DNA of 64,000 bases from Ryuthela nishihirai (GCA_038380435.1 JAWZYU010000019.1:17757801-17821800), one strand, 5' to 3'. Numbered from the stretch's first letter, positions 10,900-23,944 are shown. The notes: generated by a model not told the origin, from the sequence alone. Numbers and translations are program-made.

Positions 10900-12980
10900 T
10901 AATTATTTTAGGGAATAATCAAAGTAGTTTAGATATACGTCGATGATTTGTAACAACTATCTAATCTCGGCTATCCCTTGCAAAACATATCCCCGATCTG
11001 TTAAAAATATTTTTTAAAAAGTCGAATCGATGAAGCAAGTGTAAACCAATCTGACTTATAAGTGTCATTTGAATACACAATGTGTATTGTTTGTCATGCA
11101 CACACCCCTAGTACGAAAACATTTATTCAAATAATTAATATCCCATTAAAGCATCAGGAGAAAGACCCATCCTGGCTCTGTGATCACGCTTCTTCAAGTG
11201 AAGGGTTGAATCGTTTGCATATCCCTTATAAATAAGTAAAGATAATTAATGTGATTTTGCAAGCAATGTGACGGTTCTGCAGATAGATTATGAGGATGAA
11301 AGAGATGCAATGACCACCAATGATATAATTCACAAAATATTATTGCACAAAATCTTTCCTATCTGAGCCCACATTTAAATATTGTAAGAGAAGAAATGAT
11401 TTCGCCATCTCCAAAGTGAATGAAGTTCTCGCCGTGGATTTACCGTAAAGAGCTCACTTCGATAAGGAACTAGACAACCGTTTGCAGTGGACTGCGAATT
11501 TCTTTGGTAAATTGCTTTAAATCCCTTCAAGTGACCAATTGATTGCATGCAGCGTTGCTAATTAAGCCATTATCACTTCTCATTTCATATTCTCATAATG
11601 GGAAAAAAATCTCATAAAGAACGTCCAAAGTGTGTTGCAGATGAAGTGAAACATCGCTCAGATTGTTTCAATCCCAAACCTCTGGCGATGATAGGGATAT
11701 TATAGCATGGGAAGTTTCCGTTGGCATTCATTGTATCTGTGGACAAAATGGCAGTTATTAAGGACTGAGATCGACGTGGTTCCCTTTGAAATGATAGTCA
11801 TGATCACGTCCATATTTCAACGGGTCATGAGTGATTTAGGGAGCATCCCAGTGATCTGTTGTATCTATCTTGGCAGTTTCAATCCTTGATTCCAGTCTTA
11901 TGGAATATATTTCAGATTGTTCTGAAGAAATTTAGCCTACACAGAATGCCATTCCTATCAACCGTTGTGGATCTGTAAGTGATAATTGTAAAACGAAAAC
12001 AGGTAACTCATCCCAAGATATAAATTCTAAGATTTTATTGTCTCCATATGGTAACGTGTTGGTAGGGTACGCAAGGATTAAGATACAAGTTGTAATTCTC
12101 TATTACCCACTTAAATATATACTTTATGTATATTAAGAGAAGTATTTATGGAATATGGTAGCTCCTAGTCGCCAAAGTATCAAAACCCCTCAACTTTCCT
12201 TACATGAGAAGATGTTGAGTACACACTACAGTGTATAAAGAGTCGTGAGGTAAACTAACTTGTTATTAAACGCATTCTCTAAAAATTAATCACATGGAAT
12301 TTGTATATTAAATCATAGTTGAAAATCATCTTAACACTGTATTGTACTAAAGCTGTTAAAGTTTGCACGCAATAAAAAGCAAATAAAAATAACATAACCT
12401 TTATGTGAAACACAAAGGCAGTTTGCATGATAACTTGGAATTGCACCGTGTTCTCGGATTGCAACGCAATGGTCAGCTCCATGTCTTTCGAAATATATCT
12501 TTTACACTTGAGAATGACCATCTTCCGGAACTGCCAAAACATATCGCCATGTTTTATCTGAGTTACGTCATTATTCATTATTTATCAGGTGTTAATGGGT
12601 TTTTAATTGGTAACCTGGTACTTGATGTTACTTTTTTTGGCTCTTATAACTAGTAAGCTATATAAATACTGCTTCGAATTTTATCATGTAATTTTCATAA
12701 ATCTCGGTACCCTGTAGGTAAAAAGAGTAAAGTCATAGCATTGCGATCAGCTTAAAGATCATCAGTGTATTCTCTGACATTCGATGTCAATTTAACCAAA
12801 CTCAGCTGAAGGAGCGATCTAGAGAGTTTAAACTCTCAAAATGAAAGACAATTTCGGTGTGTTGAATGGGCCAATCAGAGAGCAGATAACGCTGATTATC
12901 TAGCTAACCCGATTGAAGGTACGGAAGCATAAACTGAAACTTTGGTACCTGAGGTAGCCACCATGTTTTGCCTGAATCGT
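10900..12980. other. Interior of the duplication arm, no supported gene
   Basis: Two open frames recur in both arms: 61 codons at 11707-11889 (other arm 44996-45178) and 99 codons on the minus strand at 12279-12578 (other arm 44312-44611). In the 99-codon frame most base differences between the arms change the amino acid, which argues against selection on the protein. No motif was recognised in either. Confidence 0.5.
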
Positions 12981-12983
12981 AAT

Positions 12984-13338
12984 CACCAGCACCAGTCTCG
13001 TAATGTGATATTCCCAATTTCGAGTTCCTACTGTATCAGCGTTGAGATTTATCTCCCATAAGCTCCACCCTACTCTCGGTGTGAAAGGGAACACCGATGA
13101 GATTACAAAGGTCGCGGTCATTCTGATGGGTTGTTGAGCCCTGACCATGTATGAAGGAGAGCCATACCCTGTGCACGTTACAGAACATGCTGGAAGGCCC
13201 AGACAGAAGGCTCTCATCTGTCTGCCAAGTGTAATCCAGTGGGTCCTCTTCCCCAACCCTCTCTGAACCTTTGTGGTCCTTATGACCTGGCGGTTTAGCC
13301 CATTGAGTGCACAAAAGCGTCACTTAAAGGTAAACAAC
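12984..13338 (+). mobile_element. tRNA-derived SINE, diverged
   Basis: It matches the family from the box B region (aatttcgagttcctac) through gcgttgagatttatctccca, ctgtgcacgttacagaacat and the 3' end caaaagcgtcacttaaaggt. It is part of the inverted duplication, and its twin is at 43526-43880. Confidence 0.85.
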
Positions 13339-13559
13339 CCAAACGTTATATTCAGCTCAGTTAATTCTTTCAGTTTCTCTGTCAGTGAGGTAAACTTTGG
13401 CTGGACTTTAAGGCTATTCATTTTATTAACCTAATTGACGGGAAAAAAAATTAATCCTGTAGTCTCGTCCCTAATAGCAGTTGAACATTAGACCGAATGA
13501 CTCCAGCACCGATCGATTACCGTCACTAACAAGATCATTGCAGTGAAAATGAAAGAGAT

Positions 13560-15510
13560 AACTCAGGATAGCCATTAAGTACATATATATAATTTTTAGA
13601 CGGGAACAGCGAATAAAAACTTTATTAAAATAACTAGAAAACTCTGATTCAATGAAAAAAATCGTTGTACTTACTCAGTAACTTCTATATTCCTATTTAC
13701 TTTTCTGCCTGACATCTTATTAACTTTCTTCTTTTACAATAACTTTTTCACGCATTTGCTATCGCAAAATCAAATCAATTAATGACAACAGATTAGAGGA
13801 AATCAAAGTTATGTAACGTTCCTTAACAACGATTTTTCAAATAATTATGACGTCTAATGACACGACACACTTGCGTTCTGTGCGCATTGTCTACGCAATA
13901 CCGTCAAATGTTTTTTTGCTTATTACCAAATGATTGTTAAGGTAATATTTGTTGAGGCAAGAGAATTAAATGAAATTCAATTTAATTATAATCTCTAGGT
14001 TTCCAATGCAAGATAATATTTAGGTGTCGTTGAGCGATGATTATTCGAAATAAACACTCTGAAAAAACTTTTTAACTCCTTTTCAAAAAAAAGAAAATTG
14101 AGCTAATGCTTTCCTTTTGCCATCTGTCTCTGCGTATAGTTTTTTTTGCTTTTTCTTTTTTAGAGATAAACATATTTTAAAATGGACTTTTGAACTCACG
14201 CTCAAGAATTTCCTATAAAAATGAATTTCATATAAAAATGAATTCCCTATAAACCATGACCTGACACGGCTTAAATCCTTGTTTCTTCGCACGAAGGTTG
14301 AAGAGGTTGATAAAACATAATATCCATGAAAAGGGTCAAAATCCTTGTGTCACGAAAGGGTCGCTCAGTCCTCTTTTCTGAAACAACTGGATTTCCCTTT
14401 TCATTTTATTATTACATGTTTTATCATCCTTCACTGTTTGCACGAAACAACAGGATTTCGCCAGTGTCAGGTCATCGTTCACCTTTTACCATCCCTCCGC
14501 CGCGTTCTTAATGCATTTCATGCCCTCTACAAGATTTTGGATTTTTCTAAGTTTGAAAATTCTCGGGCTGTCGCTAGTTTCTATCGTATTTCGTGCTCTG
14601 AACAACGCTCCGTTATGGCCGTTTTTTTTTTTCAGGTTTTTAAACCTAACCGCTCTCATGTCATCTTCTGTATTAACAAAAACACACACGTTTCGTTCGT
14701 TACGAGACATCTGACAGAAAACGTAACGTAAGACAGTCGTGCTCAAAAAGATTCAAACGCATTGAAGAAAAATCCTTACACCTACCGAAATATGAATATT
14801 CAAGTTCAAATCAGTGGCGAAATATTTTGCAATAACCAAATTTTGAACAAAAAAAATGTTTCTGCTTCTTCGAAACTCGTGGAAAAAACTAATTTCATAC
14901 ATGCAGGTTCGAACACTCCGAAAAACATAAGTAGGTCTCACATGTTCAAGCGTTTGCGTGAAAATTATCCAAATTGGGTGAAACTTACAAATAAAATGTT
15001 ATACACAGTGTATGTATTTCACCCTTGTTCAGAAAAGTGAATATTTGATTCACATACAACTGAAATGGCACATGTAAAATTCATATGTTTACACAAAAAG
15101 TGAATCTTTGCAGGAAAAATAACATTGCTGATTTGCATCTCCCTCGAAATGAACGTTGTTGCAAGAAAAGTGAATGTGGCATTGACGCCCTAATACTTAA
15201 ATAATGAATACTTGCGGTTAAACTATCGTTACTACTGTACTCCGCACATGCACATACTTGCAATAAACTGGGAAAAAAGTTTCGAACGTAAAGAAACATG
15301 CATTCTCATGCGGGAAAAATAACTAAACCTTTCTTAGTTGAACATCAAATATGCATGATTGATTTACTCGTGTAATGAAACACATAGGTGAATACATATC
15401 ACTGTCGAAAAAACGGGCCCTTGCAGGAAAAATATCAGTGTATATTTTCAGTGTATATTTTCCCTGTTCTTCAATCAATTTTCAATAGACATCATTTTAT
15501 TAAAATAAAA
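13560..15510. other. AT-rich region with no recognisable gene
   Basis: There are many short overlapping open frames with no shared motif. Several 'aaaagtgaat' and 'gcaggaaaaata' words recur between 15000 and 15480, hinting at an old, very diverged repeat. Nothing else is supported. Confidence 0.5.
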
Positions 15511-15516
15511 ATTTAC

Positions 15517-15592
15517 CCAACCTTCTCCGAGTCCTTTGACCTAGCCATTTAACCCATTGTGTGCAAAACAGTGCCGCCCAGGGTAAAACAAC
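15517..15592 (+). mobile_element. SINE 3'-end fragment
   Basis: cccaaccttctccgagtcct through gtgcaaaacagtgccgccca to ggtaaaacaac is the last ~75 bases of the tRNA-SINE. It ends 25 bases before the left edge of hAT copy A. Confidence 0.8.
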
Positions 15593-16677
15593 CCAATCCT
15601 AGAAGCTGCTCCTAGCTCAGGGCCGTGCCGTGCTATGATACAGAGAGGCGGCCGCATCAGGCGGCACCGTAAGGGGGCGGCATAAGCAGCGAAATCAAAA
15701 TACAATTTGAACCATTCAATAATTAAAAATCTTTACGCAACGCTTTTCTATATTGGTCTATGTTATTCCGATATTGATGTATACGATTTATGATTTATCG
15801 TACGCCTCTGCCTAAGCGCTTTCGGTATCCTTTGATCTCGGTTTCTGGTGCAGGTGCATCGTTGGCGAGCGCTCGCCGAAAGACTTTTGATCTGACAGCG
15901 GCCTCTCCTAAAAGCTGAGGCGGCAATTATCACAAAAGACAATTGCTGAGGCGGCAATTATCACAAAAGACAACAAGTGTTACGCGTTGATAGTTCTGCT
16001 TTGAACTTACAATTATTGACAATATTTGATTTTAATGTTAGTTTGTCATGAGACGTGGCAAGCGGCTGTGCTGTATTTAAATCAGTAAATCAGATATGTA
16101 ATATATCTGTATCAGTATAATATTTGTGCATTTATACTAATTCAGTTTTTGTGTTTAAAAAGTAGATCAGGTAAGAGAATTATTGTTTTTTACAGCAATT
16201 GTAGTTACTTATTATCATTGAAAATGATTATGTTATGACAATTGGGACTCGAATTAAAAAGTAGTATTTGCATGGACTGGGTATATCTCAGGTGCGGAAC
16301 GTCTGCCTCTGTGTGATAGATAGAGAGTTATTTAGGTAATATTGGGCTACTTTTGCTTTCTGTGTGTGATAGGGAGTGAGTTGCTTAGGAAATATTTGCA
16401 TTTGCCTACTTTTGCATTCGTTATTTATTGCTCTATTTTTACCAAATTCATATACGTTGAAGTGGAGACAATACAATAACAAGTTAAAGAAATGCATATG
16501 TCAAAACAGCTGCTAGCTGTCAATTTGACAGATATTCATTATCTATTTATTATGTTCTGTTACCTACAAATCTTACTAGCTTTTTTTTCGACAGAACTTA
16601 TTCTGACACATTTGGAAAAGTTAGGTTTTGAGTTAAAGTGGCTTAGACAACGGAGCTAATACAACGGCAGCAAAATA

Positions 16678-18423
16678 CAAGGCTATGACAACGGAGCTAA
16701 TATGAAAGAAGTAAGAAAGGGTGTACAAAATAGAATTCTTGAAAAATATCCAAGGGCGTTTTATGTGCCCTGCGCATGTCATTCTTTAAACCTAGTTGTG
16801 AATGATGCAACGTCTACTTCTACAGAAACAACTTTTTTTTCTATTGTTCAAGAACTTTACACTTTTTTTTCTGGTTCTACAAAGCGTTGGGAAGTGCTAA
16901 AACAATATGTTTCACAATTAACTCTAAAACCATTGAGTGTTACTAGGTGGTCAAGCACAGTAGATGCGCTAAAGCCTTTACGATTTCAACTTTGCGAAAT
17001 CTATGATGCATTATTCCAAATAATAGAAGACATCAACAGAGATCAGAAACTAAAGTTAAAGCAAGAGGGTTAGCAAAAAATATTAAAAATTACAAGTTTA
17101 TATGCGGTGTAATTCTTTGGTATGATATTTTATTTGAAATAAATTCAGTCTCGAAGCTATTGCAATCTGTAACTATAAATTTGTCAGATTGTGTAAGGAT
17201 GTTATCAGAAACCATACAAAAAGTGAAAAGTTATAGACAATCTGGATATGATCAGATGAAAATTGCTGCTAATGAGATTGCAGAGAATCTTGAATGCAGT
17301 GCAGAATTTCCTGCCGAAACTGAAGTTAGAGCCAGAAGGAACAAGCATCAATTTGACTATGAAGAAGCTGTCGATCTACCCTTAACCCTTTCAGGACCAT
17401 AAGGTTTTTAAGAGTAAATATTAATATGTAACTGTTTATTTTAGTTTGTTTAGACGTAAAATAAATAAAAATCATAAGAAAAATACATAACAATGTGTAG
17501 TTTTTTTGGAATTTTATGGGAAATATTTTTCCCAATGGACTATAAAGGTAACACAAATTATAGATAGGCTTATTATGCAATGTCTTTTATTTATTGGTTT
17601 ATTAGAACAAAATGTTAACTAAAATAATACAAAATTATGAAATAAAATTACTATACAAAATGATGTGATAAATATGATATTCTGCGAAGCAATTTCTTTT
17701 GGTAGTGAGGCAAAGATGGACATTGCACATAGTACATATATTATGCGTCCTGACAGTTCTGTTTTCTAAACGTTCCCGTTTACGTAATTGCGTTCGGCAT
17801 ACGTTCTATTTTGACATTCTGTATAAAAAATGCAGATAAGGTTATAATTAAATACGACAATCACCAATTTTAAAATGGGAAAAATGTTTCCCTTAGTCGT
17901 GAAAGGGTTAACAGAGGAGAATAAATTTGTAATAAACTTTTTCAATTATATTCTGGACATTAGCCTTAATTCTCTGAATGAACGATTCACGCTTCTGGAA
18001 ACCCATAGCAAAAATTTTCAGTTTTTATATGACATTTTAAAACTCAATGATATAGATGACAAAATGCTAGAAAATTATTGTACCAGTCTCCAGTCAATAC
18101 TTTCGGTCGAAAATGAATCAGATATAAATGCAAATGATCTTCAAGAAGAATTACGTGATGTATCCCGAATGCTACCATATTCTATGAAACCTTTGGATGT
18201 TTTAAATTATTTGTGCCAAAATAACTTAATTACTTTGTATCCGAATACTGTTGTAGCTCTGAGAATTTTATTAACACTCCCTGTCTCTGTAGCTAGTGGG
18301 GAAAGAAGTTATTCCAAATAAAAATTAATAAAACACTACTTAAAAAGTTCAATAAGCCAAACAAAACTTAGAAATCTGTCATTAATTTCTATTGAATCTA
18401 CATTGGCTGCCACTCTAGACTAG
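16678..18423 (+). pseudogene. hAT transposase remnant, copy A
   Basis: It begins at QGYDNGANM, a hallmark of ZMYM-like hAT transposases, followed by FYVPCACHSLNLVVNDA and TRWSSTVDAL. After a frameshift near 17060 comes VILWYDILFEINSVSKLLQS, then the C-terminal hAT dimerisation region (NTVVALRILLTLPVSVASGERSYSK), cut by a nonsense codon at 18319-18321. A 522-bp MITE splits the frame at 17382. The N-terminal zinc-finger/BED part and the first catalytic Asp are missing. The transposase would cut and paste the element from its TIRs, but this copy cannot make a working enzyme. The same frameshift and MITE are in copy B, so both descend from one already dead ancestor. Confidence 0.85.
17386..17907. 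mobile_element. piggyBac-like MITE inside hAT transposase (copy A)
   Basis: A 522-bp insert bracketed by TTAA (17382-17385 and 17908-17911). The left end ccctttcaggaccataagg and the reverse complement of the right end ccctttcacgactaaggg are imperfect inverted repeats. TTAA target duplication with CCC termini is the piggyBac signature. Reading straight from the upstream to the downstream coding part across a single TTAA keeps the transposase frame open, confirming the boundaries. It has no transposase of its own. Confidence 0.85.
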
Positions 18424-18654
18424 ACATCCCTAATTAACGAATTTGCTAAAGTTAGAAGGGTAAAACTCTAGTAGATTGTTGTAGTTGATATCATTTTTTA
18501 AAGTAGTTTATATTTTCAAATTAAAAATAGTATTCGTACATTTTGTGCAGTTTTTTTTTAAATCACAATCGAAGGTTATTTTAAAGAAAAAACCTTTAAG
18601 GGGCGGCATTTCGAAGACTTGCATCATAATGAGAAAATCTACCGCACGGCCCTG

Positions 18655-21600
18655 ATTCCTTTATCTGCTGAACACCGTAGAACTCGTAGAAGGTGGGCTG
18701 ATGAGCATCGTCATTAGACCCGTGATGAGTGGTCAACGATCTTCTTCTCTGATATGTCATGGTTCAGTCTGCAGCCTGACAATCATCGTGTCCTGATCTG
18801 GTGTGAACGAGGAACACGGGAGGATCCACTTTTCATGCGAGAAAGGGACTCCTTCGGTGGTGGTGGAATCATGGTGTGGGCTGGCATCAGCATTGGTGGT
18901 CGTACCGACCTCCACGTCATCAGAAACGGATCTCTGACTGCTGTCAGATATCGAGATGAGGTCCTGCACCCTATAGTGGTACCCTATGCTGGAGCAATTG
19001 GAAACAACTTTCTTTTCATGGACGATAATTCAAGGCCCCACCGTGCGCATCTCGTCAACAACATGCTTCAGGAGGTAGGAATCGTACACATGGACGTTCT
19101 CCAGACCTGAATGTTTAATAAATAATAATAATAATGTTTATTGACTATATAAACATATAATACACTTAATAATAAATAAATAATGTTTATACAACATAAC
19201 AACATAATGAGTTAAAATAAAATCACAATTCGGTATGAACAATTGAACTGATATAAATAAATCCATGTAATGTAAAATGTTTATTGTGAAAAGAAATGCA
19301 ATAAAATAGAAGCCATATAAGAACAACCAATGAGCTTTATGCTCTTACAGGTTGTCAAATTAAATTATTAGTTATTAACGATATGCATTTATAATACAGA
19401 ATTAAAGGTTTAAGAGTGGAAAAGTTAATAATTTTTGATTTATTCATTAATGACATGAAATGTGGTAAGTAACTTAACAATGAAATAAAGACTCAATATT
19501 GTGTATATGCAATAATCTTCGCTTAATTTTTATTTTAAATATATTTTTATTTCTTTCTTCCCTTATATTTTTCGGTAATTTTTTTAAATTTTGTGAAGCT
19601 AGAATCATGAAATGTTTATGGATAATTTCTTTTCTTGAAAAAGGTACATAATAAAGTTCTTTATTTCTAAGATTTATTTTTATATGTTGTAATTTTAAGA
19701 AATCTGGGTTTTTAAACACAAACATAATAATTTTATAAATATATAATTGTCCTAAATTCAAAATTTCATTTTCAATAATCATATTTTTTAAAATCGTAAT
19801 TTTGTTATTCATAATAACCTTCAGAATTCTGTTTTGTAATGTTATTAATTTATTTAAAGAATTAAGATATGTTCTTCCCCAACTAATTAAACAGTATTGT
19901 AAAGTAGATTGAATCCATGAATAATAAAGAGTTATTAGAAAGGAAGTACCTACAATTTTCTTTAGATGATATATTTTAATTAGGAAATATTTTAAACGTT
20001 TTGCAATTATATTTGTATGACTATTCCACTTCAAATTATTATCAATAGTAATCCCCAAATATTTGTATGTTTTAATTTGTTTAATTTCTGCACATGTACA
20101 TACAATATTATTATCACAAGTAAATCTATGATATATGATTTTATCTTTGAGATAACTCTTGTTAGTGAGACTGAAATACATTGAATACGATTTTCCGATA
20201 TTTAATGTAAGATGATTTTGATGAAACCATAACTGATTTTTTTTTAAATCATGAGATATAGTCGATTTCAATTCTTCAGAATTATTACTTCTATATACTA
20301 TAGCAGTATCATCAGCATAGGATATAGGATATCCTTTTAAGTTATTAAAAAAGAAATCATTGAAATAAATCAGGAATAAAATAGGTCCTAAAACTGAGCC
20401 TCGAGGCACTCCTTTAGTAGGCAATAAGGGTGAACTTTTTATACTTTTTATGTCTACAATTTGTTTTCTATCTGTAATATATGACTTAAACCATTTTAGC
20501 GTATTTCCTCTAACACCAATGTAATTACGTTTCTGCAATAAGGTATCATGATTTACAGTATCAAATGCTTTTGAATGTCAAAAAAATTACCATAGTTTTT
20601 TGAGAATTATTTATACCATGTAAAACAGTATTGGTCGTTTCCAGTACTGCATTATCTGTACTCTTATGTTCTCTAAACCCAAATTGCGATTTATAAAAAA
20701 AATGATGAATTATTCAAAAATTTTATAAGTCTATTTTTCATTATTGTTTCGATAACTTTTGAAAAAATAGGTAATACATAGATTGGTCTATAATTATTTA
20801 AAATATTTTATCTCCTTTTTTGTATGTAGGCTTTACAATAGCAGTTTTCAATTGGTTTATAAAAATGCCAAAATTAAACGATATATTTATGATTTGTGTT
20901 AAAAATGTTGCATGGTATTTATTAATGATTTTAATATTTTTGGACTTATATTATCAAATCCATAAGCCTTATTTTCATCTAAATTGTTTATAATATTATT
21001 CAATTCAGCTTAATCTGTGATTTTTAAAAACATGGAATTTTCGTTATTTAAGACAGAGGGATAATTATGAAAGTTAATAGTTGTGTCATTATTATAATTA
21101 TTAATATGAATGAAATGATAATTAAAGTCATTAATTAATTTTACTACATCAGTAAATTAAATCATTGAACATGCTTGGGATGCACTGGGAAGACGTCTGG
21201 CAAACCGTGCAATGTCTCTCACAACACTTCTTGAGCTGGAAGTTGCCCTGGAGCAAGAGTGGCAGAGGATCCCATAAGAACTGCTGGACATTCTGATCCT
21301 GTCCATGCCCCATCGCTGTCAATGTGTTTTGGCAGTCTTGGGTGACCACACACCCTACTGAACAGTCAATGAGTGGCACTCTCGTCCAGTTTGACATGCT
21401 TCTATTCACACCCACCAATATGTCACTTGCTACTCAATCACGACAATTGACTTTGCATCTCATTTGCATAATCGAACAACTTTCTTTGACTTGTCGTTTG
21501 CTTTTCTGATGGTATTGTTTAATAAAAAAAAATTCAAATGCTTCTTTTTTTATCGCTTCATATTCATTTTGAAATATCCCCTAATTTTTGTGAGCAATAT
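18655..21600 (+). pseudogene. Tc1-like transposase fragment split by a LINE
   Basis: Plus-strand coding starts abruptly at the right end of hAT copy A. It shows TRDEWSTIFFSDMSWFSLQ (first catalytic Asp region), IMVWAGISIGGRTDL and NNFLFMDDNSRPH (second Asp), then breaks near 19110. It resumes at about 21160 with NLIEHAWDALGRRLANR, which contains the third catalytic acid, followed by RIP, a stop in place of the usual Gln, and ELLDILILSMPHRC. A Tc1-like right end (ctaatttttgtgagcaatata) lies near 21600. The intervening DNA is a minus-strand LINE. A stop at 18715, a small deletion before SPDLN and the later stop show it is dead. The 5' half of the element is absent from the window. Confidence 0.85.
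19113..21155 (-). mobile_element. Jockey/CR1-type LINE, 5'-truncated
   Basis: Minus-strand reverse transcriptase. A 354-codon open part (20538-19474) contains motif B (GVPRGSVLGPILFLIYFNDF, residues about 43-62) and the catalytic YADD (74-77), followed by a thumb-like region. Upstream (20540-21000), with frameshifts, come the NYRPI-like region and a motif A with FDIQK. No RNase H domain follows, as in Jockey/CR1-type elements. The 3' end at 19113 is an ATT-rich tail next to Tc1 sequence. The insertion splits the Tc1 transposase gene. The exact clade is uncertain. Confidence 0.85.
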
Positions 21601-21604
21601 ATAT

Positions 21605-22025
21605 AAATAAATAAAAGAACAAAACAATATTGTAAAACATACAGTTCAATTTATCTAATTTCGCTCAAAATTATTGACTTGTAGTAGCGAAAAATAATCA
21701 GTCAAAAATTTAACCTGATGTATACTATTCATTTTAATATTAATTTATCATAAATTAAAGAAACTTTAGGTATACTACTATGATGCAGTAATCAAATAAT
21801 CGTGGCACTTCGCATAAACCGAAAAAAACCAACAAAAAAAAAAAACAATTCGAAATACTAGTTATAGTGAGATAAGAATCAGGGACGTACCCAGGGGACC
21901 ACCCTTTCCCCTACAAAAAAAAAGAAATCTGGTCGTCTTATACGAAATCTTAAACTTGTTCACCTGCTTCTAAATCGAAAACAGGTTCTTTATAAAATTT
22001 TATTTTAGCCCCCTATTATATTCAG
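21605..22025. other. AT-rich spacer
   Basis: Nothing coding was seen. A short 'cagggacgtacccagggg' word near 21891 resembles the ends of old dispersed elements elsewhere in the window but cannot be assigned. Confidence 0.5.
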
Positions 22026-22031
22026 ATATAT

Positions 22032-22361
22032 GGGCTCGCTGTCTGCAGTTCCAGGGTTCGAATCTCACTTGTTCCAGAGTTCAGATTTATCACCGCTGCC
22101 TCGGTCAGAAAAGGGACATTGATGAGCTTCGAAAAACCGCCGTCTAGGATGGGACGTAAATCCGTGGTTCCTTATGCAGGAGATCCATATATTTTGCACA
22201 TTAAAGAAAACGCTGGATGACTTCGAAAGGAGGCTCCCAACTGTCTCCTAAGAATAGTGGATCCCCTTCCCCTAACCTTCTCTGAACACTTGTAGTCCTT
22301 TTGCGGCCTGCCCATTTAGCCCATTGAGTGCAAAAAATGTGCCTCTCAGAGGTAAAACAAC
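22032..22361 (+). mobile_element. tRNA-derived SINE, diverged
   Basis: The head starts at ctcgctgtctgcagttccag and has box B as gggttcgaatctca. The body follows the family order (gatgggacgtaaatccgtgg, acgctggatgacttcg, ccttctctgaacac) to the 3' end gcctctcagaggtaaaacaa. Box A is eroded. Confidence 0.85.
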
Positions 22362-22364
22362 TCA

Positions 22365-23550
22365 ACCCAAGCAAGAAATTGTAAATTGCAGCCCGTGGTA
22401 TTATTAGAACATTTACGGTATTTTCAGTACTGAACGGATAATGTTGAAATTTAAGATTTAGATATATTTCATTCAAATATGCAATTTGCCATCAGTATAA
22501 TTCCCAGAAAAATTTTATTCTTGAGGATATTCAGTTTGTATTTTTACTTTCTATTGGTTTGCTATTTGTTAACGATTTTGAGGCTTTATATAATAAAATG
22601 CAGTCTGTGAAACAAAACGTCTGAAAATTCAAAGAATAGCAGGTGGTCACGGGAGTAAAAAAAATAAATTTTTTCTGTAGGAAAGTAAGTCACAGAATTA
22701 TACGAAATGGACCAGAAAGGCGTCTCAATAATTTTAATTTTGTTTTCGAAAATTATTTACGTCAAATATTACAATTTGCATTTTAGATCTTCCATTCCTA
22801 GCGGATTTTTTTAAATATTCTAGTAATATTACGGGTAATATACAGGTTTATTATTTGTTTACTCCTCCTACAATTGAAATTTTCCATGAGTCTTCTTCCC
22901 TGTATCCTGCTCTTGTAAGGAAGGAGAATAGGTGATAGCTTCTAACGCTGTTTGAAATTATTGCAACAAAGATGAACCTCATAACGTATGAACGTTTAGA
23001 AAGAAATTGTATGAAGAAATGATTCTATAAAGTAAGCAGTTTAAAGAGGTAATTTATATCTACAAGTGCTGACGGGAGAGTAAAAATTGGGAAGAATCTA
23101 AATTAACTAATGAAAGATAAATTTTATTTACTTACCGATTCGTTCACTTTTTGTTTTCTATTTAAATGATGATTACATAGAAAACAAAATGCAAAATTCA
23201 AGTCACCAAGAAATTTGCATTATGTCCTGTTAAATCCAGAAAGATCGGCAGAAAGAAAATCTACATAACCTGCCTTTCGGTCATTAAAAAAAAAGATATT
23301 TACCTTTGTCGGAATTTTTTTAGTGTAAGGTGAACGCTTTTTAACTAATGAAATTCAAAATTATATACTAATGCCTGAATTTTCTAGAAATATGTCGTTT
23401 CAGAATTGTTGGATGCTTTTCAGAATTGTTGAATTGTTGGATTGTTGGCAGTGTCTTCTTCAGGAACTGAAACTAAGAAAGATACTCTGGTTTAAGAATT
23501 TTTCTTTTCACTTTATAAACAAATAAAATGCTGAGTGAAAAAAGATTGTG
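22365..23550. other. AT-rich region with no recognisable gene
   Basis: No motif, repeat ends or splice-bounded open segment was seen. Short repeated 'aattgttgga' words near 23400-23450 are local. Confidence 0.5.
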
Positions 23551-23555
23551 CTATA

Positions 23556-23857
23556 TTGTTTTATCTCTGTGCGTCACTTTTCTGCACTCAGTGGGCTAAA
23601 AGGTCCAGGTTGCAAGAACCTTTTTATATTGCTCATGTATGGTTGAGATTCTAATGGAGAGCTGTTAGATGAAGATGGAAGAACATCATCTAGATTATTC
23701 TTTGTCGTGCATAAGATATTACTCTCCTCTGCACGGAACCACGTCTTAACGCACTATCCGAGTCCATCAATGTCCCCTTTCTCGTGAGGGTAGGGTGCGG
23801 ATTAGTGGAATATCAACTCTTCCAGAGGTAGAACTCTAACTTGGGACGACTGATAAC
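23556..23857 (-). mobile_element. tRNA-derived SINE, old copy
   Basis: Reverse orientation: ttgttttatctctgtgcgtc, then actcagtgggctaaaagg, ggaaccacgtcttaacgcac and tccatcaatgtcccc. The centre is rearranged and divergence is high. Confidence 0.7.
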
Positions 23858-23944
23858 ATTTCATATGTAACTGTTTATTGCATACGTACATGTCACACAT
23901 CAACAATTGAATATTCCTTCAAGGAGAACTCTCGTTTCCGCGAA

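Larger units (their letters stand above)
10797..13553 (+). repeat. Left arm of a 2.75-kb inverted duplication
   Basis: The whole segment matches 43306-46083 in reverse orientation, with scattered substitutions and small indels, a few per cent by eye. Homology starts within a reversed SINE fragment at 10797 and ends near atcattgcagtgaaaatga at 13553. No terminal inverted repeats or target duplication were found at the ends, so it is not an obvious transposon. The arms are about 30 kb apart, and only the right arm lies between the two hAT copies. Confidence 0.9.
15618..18654 (+). mobile_element. hAT transposon copy A (3,037 bp, non-autonomous)
   Basis: Terminal inverted repeats: left cagggccgtgccgtg, right reverse complement cagggccgtgcggta, with 11 perfect bases then one mismatch. 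Subterminal 'gggcggcat' motifs occur near both ends. The interior carries the C-terminal half of a ZMYM/hAT-type transposase interrupted by a piggyBac-like MITE. Copy A contains a tandem duplication of about 33 bases near 15917-15977 that is absent from copy B. The left flank (SINE) and right flank (Tc1 transposase interior) are unrelated, and no private 8-base duplication brackets this copy. Confidence 0.9.
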
